Source: Microcoleus vaginatus HSN003
GTDB taxonomy: Bacteria; Cyanobacteriota; Cyanobacteriia; Cyanobacteriales; Microcoleaceae
Assembly: GCF_022701255.1 (NCBI RefSeq)
Contig: NZ_CP031705.1
Coordinates: 1,377,501 to 1,441,500 of the forward strand
Length of the DNA: 64,000 nt
Reading direction: 5' to 3'
Every line of letters begins with the position of its first letter. The first letter of the stretch is position 1. The translations under genes and the position numbers were made by a program. The notes under the pieces are model-generated. The model worked only from the letters and a program-made list of their open reading frames with translations. It was not told the origin of the DNA and made no database searches. This document shows, piece after piece, positions 36,873 through 44,810 of the stretch.

Positions 36873-37118
36873 TCATTCCAACACTTCCCATAGTTCGGCG
36901 ACAGGAGCAATTAAATCTCCTAATATTTCACCGCTTCCTTTCATTGCACCAAAGGTGGGGCGTTGATCTTGGGTGGTCGCAGGATAAATAATCACTAATG
37001 CTTTTCCTTCATGGATGACGGTTAGAGGGGTTTTGGTACGTTCGACCTCTATAAGTAGAGTCTGGAGGGTTTGGGGTAATTCAGTCGTGGTAATTTGTGC
37101 CATTTGTTGACCGTTCAC
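36873..37118 (-). CDS. Phd/YefM-type antitoxin-like protein
   Basis: An 81-aa protein with the Phd fold pattern: MAQITTTELPQTLQTLLIEV then TKTPLTVIHEGKALVIIYP, where a bound operator-recognition strand-helix unit and the TxxGKPxAVL-like motif are expected. The C-terminal tail would normally bind a toxin, but no PIN or Doc gene is next to it, so it is an orphan here. Start at MAQ (five residues in) is an alternative. Confidence 0.75.
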   Translation of the reverse strand: MNGQQMAQITTTELPQTLQTLLIEVERTKTPLTVIHEGKALVIIYPATTQDQRPTFGAMKGSGEILGDLIAPVAELWEVLE

Positions 37119-37298
37119 AATCTTATTCTATTTTTAGTATGATAATGCGAGGATTAGACGGAAAGCGATGCTTGAGTGAAAAAAGATCGATCGCCCCTCG
37201 CACCAAATACCAAACACTGCGATGATTCTACGAGTGGCGATCGCACATAATCATCATCCCTAATTTGCGATCGACCTCCGGCATCAATTCTCCACAAC

Positions 37299-38910
37299 TG
37301 GAGTTTAGACTAAGCACCTCTTAAAGCACGGTTAGATTTCAACTTAAGAACGGCAATGGTCGCTGGTGAAGAGCTATGAGGCTCAACCACTAGCATAGAT
37401 GCCGACGACCGTTGACGTTCTCTTCGGCTGACAACCTCAAAAAAAAACTGTCTGCGATAGTTTCAACAGACAGCGTAAGGGTAGAAGATTGAGAATTCAG
37501 CTAAAAATCTCAAATCTACCTGCCATGAAGTTTGAACAATTACGGGAATTTCGTCAACAAGCTTATGAATGTCTCGGCAATGCCAAAGACGCCACCTTTG
37601 AACTAGCAGACGCGATAATGACGACTCGCCACGTCTCATGTTTAGGAGATTTAGCCCTCAATCCCTTATTTCGGCGTGAGTGGTCAAGCGTCTACGAAGC
37701 GCTGCAAGATTGTAGACCAGACCGAGACCAATTGATGCAACTATATATCCAACAGATGTCACAAGTGGAACGTCCAGTATTAGCGATCGATCATACAGCA
37801 TGGTTGAGACCCCATGCACCTACTCTCAAAGAACGGACCTATGAACATCAACCCACAGCCTTACCTCACGGCATACCTGTTGGTATCGGTCAAGGATATA
37901 GTACGATCGCACTGATACCAACGATTAGCGGGAGTTGGGCGCTGCCATTAAGACACGAACGTATTACCAGTTGGGACAACCCAATCGGTAAAGGCGCTGA
38001 ACAATTGGCACAAGTCTGTGAATATCTTCAGAATAGACCCATCGCCCTATTTGATAGTGAGTATGGGTGCGCCCCTCTGGTTAAAGCTACTGCTGCGATC
38101 GCCGCTGATAAACTAATGCGTATTCGCTCCAATCGTTGCTTATGGTCAACACCCCCAGCCTATAGTGGTAGAGGACGGCCAAAAATTCATGGAAACCAGT
38201 TTAAGCTTAACGACTCCTCAAGCTGGTGGGAACCAGAACAAACCCTGGAATCCCTTGAGCCGAAACTCGGACGAATCAGGTTGAGAACATGGGATAACTT
38301 ACATTTCCGAGGTAGTCCCAAACATCCGATGACTCTGATTTTAGTAGAACGCTTAGACACTGTAACGGGTCAATTAAAAACTCAACCTTTGTGGTTAGTT
38401 TGGGTTGGTGTTCAAATGCCACCTCTTACAGAAATTTGGCAACTATATCTACGTCGTTTTGCCATCGAACACTGGTATCGCTTAGCGAAACAAACATTGC
38501 ATTGGACAATTCCGAAGCTAAGCACTCCAGAACAATGTGAACGATGGAGTGATTTGATGCCATTGCTAACTTGGCAATTATGGTTAGCTCAAGATTTAGT
38601 CAGGGAAATTCGTCTACCCTGGCAAAAGCCTCTCCCTGAATTGACACCTGGAAGGGTTGCACAATCAATGCTTCCACTTTTAATTAGGATTGGGAGTCCG
38701 GCTGTTGCTCCCAAATCCCGAGGAAAATCGGCTGGATGGTCATCCGGTAAACTGCGCGCTCAAAGATGTCGCTATCCCGTGGTCAAAAAGGGTAAAGGTC
38801 GGTTCCAAAACTCTCCCAAATTCGTAATTTAACCTTAGAAAACTCTTTCTAAATTCACTAGAATTTCACTCAGCGTTAGCTGAGTCAATTTGTGCTTAGT
38901 CTAAACTCCA
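37299..38910. mobile_element. insertion sequence with 19-bp inverted repeats
   Basis: Perfect inverted repeats TGGAGTTTAGACTAAGCAC (37299-37317) and complement (38892-38910) bracket a DDE-type transposase gene. I do not see a clear target duplication. The element is about 1.6 kb. Confidence 0.8.
37525..38832 (+). CDS. DDE-type transposase
   Basis: About 435 aa from ATG 37525 (MKFEQLREFRQQAYECLG); a TTG at 37489 would add 12 residues that look non-coding. Candidate catalytic residues are Asp in VLAIDHTAWLRP (about residue 92), Asp in IALFDSEYGC (about 173) and Glu in YLRRFAIEHWYRLAKQ (about 318), the spacing and YxxRFxIE pattern of the IS4/IS701 superfamily. The frame is intact and lies within perfect inverted repeats, so the element may be functional. 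Confidence 0.85.
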   Translation: MKFEQLREFRQQAYECLGNAKDATFELADAIMTTRHVSCLGDLALNPLFRREWSSVYEALQDCRPDRDQLMQLYIQQMSQVERPVLAIDHTAWLRPHAPTLKERTYEHQPTALPHGIPVGIGQGYSTIALIPTISGSWALPLRHERITSWDNPIGKGAEQLAQVCEYLQNRPIALFDSEYGCAPLVKATAAIAADKLMRIRSNRCLWSTPPAYSGRGRPKIHGNQFKLNDSSSWWEPEQTLESLEPKLGRIRLRTWDNLHFRGSPKHPMTLILVERLDTVTGQLKTQPLWLVWVGVQMPPLTEIWQLYLRRFAIEHWYRLAKQTLHWTIPKLSTPEQCERWSDLMPLLTWQLWLAQDLVREIRLPWQKPLPELTPGRVAQSMLPLLIRIGSPAVAPKSRGKSAGWSSGKLRAQRCRYPVVKKGKGRFQNSPKFVI

Positions 38911-39213
38911 ATCCACAAAGCATCAGGCTGAAATTCGTTATCTGCGTCCCGCACAGTAGCATTCTCGCCCAATTCCACCCAGCCAACGTAGAATTTGATT
39001 GTGTTGTTCGCCGTGACTTCTGAATCTTACCGATAATGCCACATAAAATATTTTTCAATCTATTCAGTTAGCCATAAAAAATTAAGCAAACATAGCATCG
39101 CAGGGGCAACTTTTGCAGCACTAAACTTCCTCCTAATATCAAATTCTAACTAAATCCTTCCCTTAAACCTTCTGCTTCTTCCTTCGCGTCCTTCGCGTCT
39201 TCGCGGTTCGTTT
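38911..39213. other. intergenic region with dispersed repeat
   Basis: No gene seen. At 39168-39212 it carries the CTTCGCGTCCTTCGCG...GGTTCGTT repeat also present at 24180. The left part looks like a decayed gene fragment next to the IS. Confidence 0.5.
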
Positions 39214-39921
39214 CTAACGCAAATACTCAATCCAAGCCGGCAAAACCTCCGGCGAACCGTACCACTTCCCCGGAGAACGAGGCGAATGCCAAACCCTCTC
39301 CAACACCAGATTTTCGGCCCCGTCCAAAACAGCAGCTTCCACCGGCGTAATTCCATCTCCCCAAGTTTCGCCCTTCCCCACAGTCAACTCGTAACTTTTA
39401 TAAGCCAGCCAAGTCCCTAAACCGCGCTTGCCAAAAACAGCCTTCCCAGCAGCGCACACGTAGCGCACCTGCGGGTGAAAAGCCCCCGGATAGTGAATTT
39501 TGACAAAATCTAGATTTTTGCGCGTCCAGCGCTCTTGAGAGACGTGCGGCGTGCCTAAAGTGATTAAAGTATTGACATAAGGGTGAGCTTCCCACAAACC
39601 CGCGTCCTCAAGCACGTCGCCGTGAATCGTGTAAGGCTTTTCGCCCAAATAGATGCGAGAAATCCAGCCGCCGGCGGAATGACCGACGAGATTGATCTGG
39701 GGAACACCGTATTGCTGTAACATTTGTTTGACTGTACGATCGAGCTGTCGCAAAATTGGCACCATCGACCGCCCGCCAAAAGTCGGCAACCAATCTCCCT
39801 TGCCCAGAGGCACTGTTACTGTTGGGAAACCTCGATCGACCAGAGATTTTTCTAATTCGCGATAGTCGGAAGCAGCAGCAAAATATCCTGGTAAAATCAC
39901 GGTTGGTAATGGCATTGTCAA
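39214..39921 (-). CDS. alpha/beta hydrolase, lipase/esterase-like
   Basis: A 235-aa alpha/beta-fold hydrolase. The oxyanion region PTVILPGYFAAASDY is at the N-terminus, the nucleophile elbow is NLVGHSAGGWISRIYLG (Ser about residue 101) and LITLGTPHVSQERW follows as in PGAP1-like lipases. The acid is likely in GDGITPVEAA (about 191) and the His near VWHSPRSPGKWYG (about 212). No signal peptide; substrate unknown. Confidence 0.82.
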   Translation of the reverse strand: MTMPLPTVILPGYFAAASDYRELEKSLVDRGFPTVTVPLGKGDWLPTFGGRSMVPILRQLDRTVKQMLQQYGVPQINLVGHSAGGWISRIYLGEKPYTIHGDVLEDAGLWEAHPYVNTLITLGTPHVSQERWTRKNLDFVKIHYPGAFHPQVRYVCAAGKAVFGKRGLGTWLAYKSYELTVGKGETWGDGITPVEAAVLDGAENLVLERVWHSPRSPGKWYGSPEVLPAWIEYLR

Positions 39922-39953
39922 TTTTAGATTTTAGATTTTAGATTTTAGATTTT
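39921..39953. repeat. ATTTTAG heptamer array
   Basis: Four perfect ATTTTAG units plus a partial one, starting at the start codon side of the hydrolase gene. Another member of the heptamer repeat class. Confidence 0.8.
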
Positions 39954-40067
39954 GCGGTCGGAGTGCTACGATCTGTTTTTCAAGTTCAAAGACGCTTGCC
40001 GAAGCATCCTTTGGATTGCTAACATCTGCCGCTCGTTAAACCTTTTGCTTAGGGAATATCTACTTCT

Positions 40068-40547
40068 ATGGCTCGCGAGCCGATTCAAACATGGTATTTT
40101 ACCCTAGTTGTCGTTCACTTAGAAGACCGTTTTCTACTGGTACAAGAGCGCAAGTACGAGCAGCAGTGGTATCTCCCAGCAGGGCGAGTGGAAAAAGGGG
40201 AGACTTTGCTCGAAGCTGCTATGCGTAATACCCTTGAGGAAGCGGGCATTTCCATCATCGTTGAGGGAATTCTCCGCGTAGAGCACACAGTGATGCCTAG
40301 GGGCAATGTGCGCCTCCGAGTCATTTTTGTGGCTCGTCCACAAGATAAGACGCCGCCCAAGAGTAAGCCGGATGAGCATACTTTGTGCGCTGGCTGGTAT
40401 TCTCTCAAGGAATTAGACCAGTTGTCGTTGCGGGGAGAGGAAGTTCGAGAAATGTTTCAATATATGGCAAGCGGCGCTCCTATTTATCCCATCGACTTGC
40501 TCACCATTGAGGGAGCTCCTTTTAAAAATTACCGCTATCGCTGGTGA
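40068..40547 (+). CDS. Nudix hydrolase
   Basis: A 159-aa Nudix protein. The box is GRVEKGETLLEAAMRNTLEE followed by AG (about residues 43-64). Compared with the GX5EX7REUXEEXGU consensus the first Glu of RE is Asn (RNTLEE), while the metal-binding EE pair is kept, so activity is possible but not certain. Substrate unknown. Confidence 0.82.
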   Translation: MAREPIQTWYFTLVVVHLEDRFLLVQERKYEQQWYLPAGRVEKGETLLEAAMRNTLEEAGISIIVEGILRVEHTVMPRGNVRLRVIFVARPQDKTPPKSKPDEHTLCAGWYSLKELDQLSLRGEEVREMFQYMASGAPIYPIDLLTIEGAPFKNYRYRW

Positions 40548-41122
40548 ATCCATCGATTTTGGATTTGGGATTTGGGATTTTCGATTGAATAATTACTTCC
40601 ACGGATGAATCCGGTTGTGTAACCGAATTGGAAACAGGGGTCGATCGAACGGATCGATCGTGTTTAATGAATTAGTTGGGCTCTAGATCCCGGAAAAAGT
40701 CGGTATAGCAGCGGTGCAGTCTCTTTTTTAGAGCGCCCCAGTCCTGCCCGCCTGACGCTAGCTGACCATTCTCAACAATACCTGAGAAACCGCGTATAGG
40801 ATGCCATCAAAGGCATTCCGCAAGAAAAACAATGGTTTCAGCAATTAACAACGTCCTCACCCGATTTGCGGTTGCTATACCAGCGTGGAACCAGGCAAGA
40901 AACCGGGTTTCTACGCTTGAGTGCTTGATGTGAGGGTCGCGAAATCTCCCTAAAAGTCGATCGGGCAATTTCGATACCGACCGTGCTAAAATTTAACCTT
41001 TGAATTCCCCAACCGCCACTTTTAAAATCACTCAAAAAAAATATCAATTAATAACTATTAACTTCCGATTCCCAATTATCAATTCTCAATTACCAATTAC
41101 CAATTCCCCATTCCCCATAGTC
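40548..41122. other. intergenic region with heptamer-like repeats
   Basis: No supported gene. It contains GATTTGGGATTTGGGA-type repeats near 40560 and AATTACCAATTACCAATT-type repeats at about 41040-41110, just before the true start of the next gene. Confidence 0.5.
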
Positions 41123-42889
41123 ATGACTGACTCTTCCTCCCTAGCCAACACCCTTTCCGAACCGCTGCGCCAGCCTTTTTGGTGGGCGGCCCTAGCTTCT
41201 GTCGGCCTTCACGGAGTGATCGGAGCAACCGCCCCGACGCTCTCAAACATACTTTATGGTGGAAATTCCTCAAAAAATATCCCCGGTTCTGTCGGCTTGG
41301 TAGAACTAACTCCCACAGAAGCCAGCCGCCTGCCACAAACCATACCACCGAGACCGTCTAATACGCCGTTTTCGATCGCACCAGTTCCCCTGCGGCCAGC
41401 GCCAAAGTTAGCCCCGCCCTTGCCGCCCGCACCGGATATCATCAACTTGCCCGCCATGCCGCCGGGAATGCCCCCTCCAGGATTCTTTTCCCCTCTGCCT
41501 TATTCCCCTCTCCCGCCCTTAACGGCCCCAACAGCCCCGGCACCTCCCAAAACTCCATCATCTCCAACAGTCAGAACCCCCTCCCAGCCAGCAACACCCA
41601 CTATCATCCCACCCGTACCTCCCAGCGGTTTTCTTTTCCCGCCCTTACCTGGTAATTTTGATCGCAATATTATCCCGCCGCCACCATCCCTGAGTGAAGT
41701 GCCCCAGCTTCCCGCCAACCCATCGGAAGACGAAGCAGAAACACTCAAAAAGATCATAGCCAGTAGAGGCGGACTCCCACTATTTCCAGACGGAGCTCCA
41801 GTCTTTACCCCGGAATTCCCAATTGCCGGCAGGAATGTGGGGCCCGATGGAGTACCAAAATTGACTCAAAAAGATCCGAATAAAAGGAATCTCATCGCAG
41901 AAACTCCCGAAGAAAGAATCAGGAGACAACAATTTGAAGAGGGACAGCGACAGCTAGGACAGTCTGGCCAACCGGGTTCAAACTTACCCACCGACAGAGA
42001 GACACTGCTTGCGGCTGCAAATACCTATGTTGCTTTGTTTGATAAATTCAAAAAGGCTTATCCTGACTTGGAAATGACGGGTCCGACTCCTGTGCCTGTC
42101 CCTTATCCCGTAACAGCTTGCTCGCAAAAACTCCAAGGAAGAGCTGTTTTTGGAGCAGTTGTCAGCCCTCAAGGCTTGCTCAAGGCCGAGCCTCAGCCGA
42201 TCGTCCCCACCGGTTACGGTATTCTCGATAATGCGGCTAAAATTGCGATTATTAGCCCTTCTCTAACATTTGAAGCAGCCAGCACGCACAAGCTTTACCA
42301 ACTGGCTGTCGAGTTTAAGTACGACGAAAAACTTTGTAGTGGCATTCCTGTCACCCCAACCAGGCCCAACCCACCAGGCCAGCAGCAGCCAGCGCCCGCC
42401 CCCACAGCGCCCAGCAGACCAACAGGCCAGCCGCCCTCCCCAGCGCCTACTGAAGTGAAACCGCAGTTTGAGAAGCCGCCGGCCCCCTCCACCAAACCGC
42501 AGCCAGGGGCCCAACCGTCGCCGTCGGCACCCAAGCCTGCGGCTCAACCGTCGCCCTCGCCTGAACAGAAACCAGCCGCGGAACAGTCACCTTCTCCTCA
42601 ACCGCAACCGGCCCAAGAGTCTCCGCAGCCTCAAGCTGCGCCATCTCCTGCCGCCGAAGAGTCCCCGCAGCCGGAAGCTGCGCCATCTCCGGCCGCCGAA
42701 GAGTCCCCGCAGCCCGAAGCTGCACCATCTCCGGCCGCCGAAGAGTCCCCGCAGCCCGAAGCTGCACCATCTCCGGCCCCGGAAGTGTCGCCCTCTCCTG
42801 CTGCCGAAGTGTCGCCCTCGCCGGCACCGGAAGTGTCGCCATCACCGTCGCCGGAAGCTGCGCCATCTCCTGCTGCTACCGAAAATTAA
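41123..42889 (+). CDS. TonB-like proline-rich cell-envelope protein
   Basis: From ATG 41123 (MTDSSSLANTLSEPLRQP) the protein has 588 aa. A possible membrane segment (WWAALASVGLHGVIGATAP, about 20-40) precedes a long Pro-rich spacer (about 70-190). A globular part (about 320-420, CSQKLQGRAVFGAVVSPQG, YQLAVEFKYDEKLC) resembles a TonB C-terminal domain. The last 130 residues are Pro/Ala/Ser/Glu repeats. The role would be linking the inner membrane to the envelope. The first 41 codons upstream of 41123 read through repeats and are not included. Confidence 0.7.
   Translation: MTDSSSLANTLSEPLRQPFWWAALASVGLHGVIGATAPTLSNILYGGNSSKNIPGSVGLVELTPTEASRLPQTIPPRPSNTPFSIAPVPLRPAPKLAPPLPPAPDIINLPAMPPGMPPPGFFSPLPYSPLPPLTAPTAPAPPKTPSSPTVRTPSQPATPTIIPPVPPSGFLFPPLPGNFDRNIIPPPPSLSEVPQLPANPSEDEAETLKKIIASRGGLPLFPDGAPVFTPEFPIAGRNVGPDGVPKLTQKDPNKRNLIAETPEERIRRQQFEEGQRQLGQSGQPGSNLPTDRETLLAAANTYVALFDKFKKAYPDLEMTGPTPVPVPYPVTACSQKLQGRAVFGAVVSPQGLLKAEPQPIVPTGYGILDNAAKIAIISPSLTFEAASTHKLYQLAVEFKYDEKLCSGIPVTPTRPNPPGQQQPAPAPTAPSRPTGQPPSPAPTEVKPQFEKPPAPSTKPQPGAQPSPSAPKPAAQPSPSPEQKPAAEQSPSPQPQPAQESPQPQAAPSPAAEESPQPEAAPSPAAEESPQPEAAPSPAAEESPQPEAAPSPAPEVSPSPAAEVSPSPAPEVSPSPSPEAAPSPAATEN
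42630..42850 (+). repeat. in-gene 42-bp tandem repeat
   Basis: Three to four near-identical 42-bp units encode the 14-residue EESPQPEAAPSPAA, then shorter VSPSPAPE units. In-frame copy number changes would shorten or lengthen the C-terminal tail without breaking the gene. Confidence 0.85.
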
Positions 42890-43011
42890 TTGGGCATCGG
42901 TAATTGGCAATCGGGTATGAGAATGGGTAATATCCAATCTGCTTGCTTCACTATTGTGAGTTAGTAGTTAGTAGGGTGCATCAGCTTGAATATTTGTTGG
43001 TTCTCAAACTA

Positions 43012-43166
43012 ATATCAATTCCGGTTGCACCAGAATTATTGTTGACTGTTGACTGTTGACTGTTGACTGTTGACTGTTGACTGTTGACTGGCGGGTCGAA
43101 AAACTGAATGGTTGAGTGTTAACTGTTGACTCGATTTTATTATTCCGATGCAACCGGAAACGATAT
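43012..43166. repeat. TGTTGAC minisatellite cassette, 7 units
   Basis: Same cassette as at 16403: inverted-repeat ends ATATCAATTCCGGTTGCA and TGCAACCGGAAACGATAT, seven TGTTGAC units at 43040-43088, and the same GCGGGTC-AAAAACTGAATGG segment. It lies in a 401-bp gene-free gap (42890-43290). Confidence 0.93.
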
Positions 43167-43180
43167 AATTTATACTTGCT

Positions 43181-43223
43181 GACGCACCCTACTTTATCCA
43201 CTAAGAATAAGGTAGGGTGCGTC
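43181..43223. terminator. GACGCACCCTAC hairpin between convergent genes
   Basis: Perfect 12-bp arms GACGCACCCTAC and GTAGGGTGCGTC around 19 bases, between the convergent TonB-like and methyltransferase genes. Same repeat as at 23349. Confidence 0.6.
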
Positions 43224-43290
43224 TGCCTGACCAGGCTTCGGATGCTTGAAGTTTTGACTAAAAAGCTAATTACCTATTCCCCTTAACCTC

Positions 43291-44028
43291 TCAATTGTAT
43301 TGAACTTTATACATTTGAAATAAGTCGCCACTTTGCTTTTTTACTACCTTAGCGCCCGCAGCTTTAATCATTTTTTCCCAATCTTCTATTGTCTCTAAAA
43401 ATACTTCGCCGGCTCGATAAGTTTCCAAAATTGCCCAATCTTCTGCTAATGGAGCATTGGGGTTGAGGACATCAAAAACAAAATGACCGCCCGGTTTTAG
43501 TACCCGCTTTACTTCTCCCATGACAATACTCCAATAGTCTATGGGATAGTAACAGCTAAAGCCTGTAGCGAGGCATAAATCGAACTGAGCCTCCTCGTAA
43601 TTTAACTGGTGAGCGGGAGCCCATTCTACGCCTTTGAACAGCTTAGAATTGAGCTGAGGGCCGCGAGCGTTTAAGGCGTCTCGCGCGGCGCTGCTGATTT
43701 CTTGACCGTAAAAATAGGCTTCCCAATCCCGCCAAGGGTAGATCAGAAAGCTGACTCCGCAGCCAATGTCTAAACAGCGCTGATTTTTTTGAGGTTTGGC
43801 AATTTTCCAGAAGGGAGAAACTGTTTTTGCTTGGAGAGTTCCTGCAACTGATTCCAGGAAAATCGGCATTGCTTCGACTTCTTCGGGTAAAGCGAAAGCT
43901 TCTCCTCGGTATTCGCGATCGAACCGGGCAGCAACCTGCGATAGTAAAACTTGCCAGCTATCTGATTTGCCTTTGGCAAACCAAGTTTGCTCGCTTGTAC
44001 TTGCTGGGCGTTCGGACTTTTTAGACAT
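43291..44028 (-). CDS. class I SAM-dependent methyltransferase
   Basis: A 245-aa methyltransferase. Motif I is CLDIGCGVSFLIYPW (about 85-99), followed by FYGQEIS; FDLCLATGFSCYYPIDYW and VLKPGGHFVFDVLNPN are later motifs. The substrate is not indicated. A small membrane protein gene lies 7 bp upstream, so the two are probably cotranscribed. Confidence 0.85.
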   Translation of the reverse strand: MSKKSERPASTSEQTWFAKGKSDSWQVLLSQVAARFDREYRGEAFALPEEVEAMPIFLESVAGTLQAKTVSPFWKIAKPQKNQRCLDIGCGVSFLIYPWRDWEAYFYGQEISSAARDALNARGPQLNSKLFKGVEWAPAHQLNYEEAQFDLCLATGFSCYYPIDYWSIVMGEVKRVLKPGGHFVFDVLNPNAPLAEDWAILETYRAGEVFLETIEDWEKMIKAAGAKVVKKQSGDLFQMYKVQYN

Positions 44029-44035
44029 TCTTGAA

Positions 44036-44233
44036 TTACCTTTTAGAGGCTTTGAGAGCCTTTGTAAAGTTTTGGCGATAGGGCTTATTAAAAATTAACG
44101 CGGGCCAGAGCAGCGAGAGCTTCAGGCGATTTGTAAAACTTCGATCGAAGTTAGTGCGATCGAAACCATTCCAAAATTTCCAAATACCGCCACCGTAAGC
44201 GATCAGCAATGCCAAGCTAATTAACGTACTCAT
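44036..44233 (-). CDS. small hypothetical membrane protein
   Basis: A 65-aa protein with one N-terminal hydrophobic segment (LISLALLIAYGGGIWKFW) and a basic C-terminus (NFTKALKASKR). Unknown family. It directly precedes the methyltransferase gene. Confidence 0.65.
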   Translation of the reverse strand: MSTLISLALLIAYGGGIWKFWNGFDRTNFDRSFTNRLKLSLLWPALIFNKPYRQNFTKALKASKR

Positions 44234-44276
44234 TTAAAAAACCCCTAAGCAATGGATAGGATTTTGGGTCAGCTAG

Positions 44277-44414
44277 TCAAAGCGCTACCCTTAATCTATC
44301 ATTTATCAGACGCCAAAGCGCACCGATACCCGTAGTAATTCCACCTTCAGAAAGAGACTTCAAAATCCCCGCTGGCCACAAACTTAAAAATAACACCCCC
44401 GAAATAGCTGTCAC
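44277..44414 (-). CDS. possible small membrane protein
   Basis: An open frame ends at TGA 44277 and reads TAISGVLFLSLWPAGILKSL then SEGGITTGIGALWRLINDRL. A GTG at 44414 is the only plausible start; the frame stays open upstream (LRILDFWQKSLLACS) to a TAG near 44461, so a better start may have been lost. The hydrophobic segment and helical tail look protein-like. Could be a decayed gene. Confidence 0.35.
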   Translation of the reverse strand: MTAISGVLFLSLWPAGILKSLSEGGITTGIGALWRLINDRLRVAL

Positions 44415-44798
44415 CGAGCAAGCAAGAAGGGACTTCTGCCAAAAGTCGAGGATTCTGAGGGCCTATACGATTGAAGAATTGAAGAATTGAAGAATTAAAG
44501 AATTGGGAATGACTGATGACAGAAGGGTTTCGAGCACGGGACTACAGTTGCATTCTTTTTTTTAACTGGTATTACCCAACATCCTACAAATCCGAGCTCG
44601 ACCGGGGGATTGGTGCAGTGCAGCAAGTTCTAATTCGGTTGAAATCGGTTGCTGTTGGGGGACAGCCTAGCCGAACGGGATTGTCCAGACGTGTCCCTAC
44701 TCGAAGATCTTTAAAGTAAGAACTGAGAGTTGGCGGCCAACCAATTACAGCAGGCAAACTTTTTCTAGCGGACAATGACGGTAGAGAGCTTTCTAAGC

Positions 44799-44805
44799 AA
44801 GGAGG
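44799..44805 (+). promoter_or_regulatory. ribosome binding site deciding the manC-type start
   Basis: AAGGAGG lies 5 bases before ATG 44811, which opens MRAVLMAGGSGTRLRP. This favours 44811 over the in-frame ATG at 44775. Confidence 0.8.
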
Positions 44806-44810
44806 ATTTT

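Noticed and set aside
42447-42866. long minus-strand and alternate plus-strand frames over the TonB-like tail
   Set aside because: They arise from the low-complexity Pro/Ala/Ser repeats, which stay open in several frames.
44516-44719. 67-aa plus-strand frame before the pyrophosphorylase gene
   Set aside because: No ribosome binding site, no family-like sequence; probably leader or intergenic sequence.
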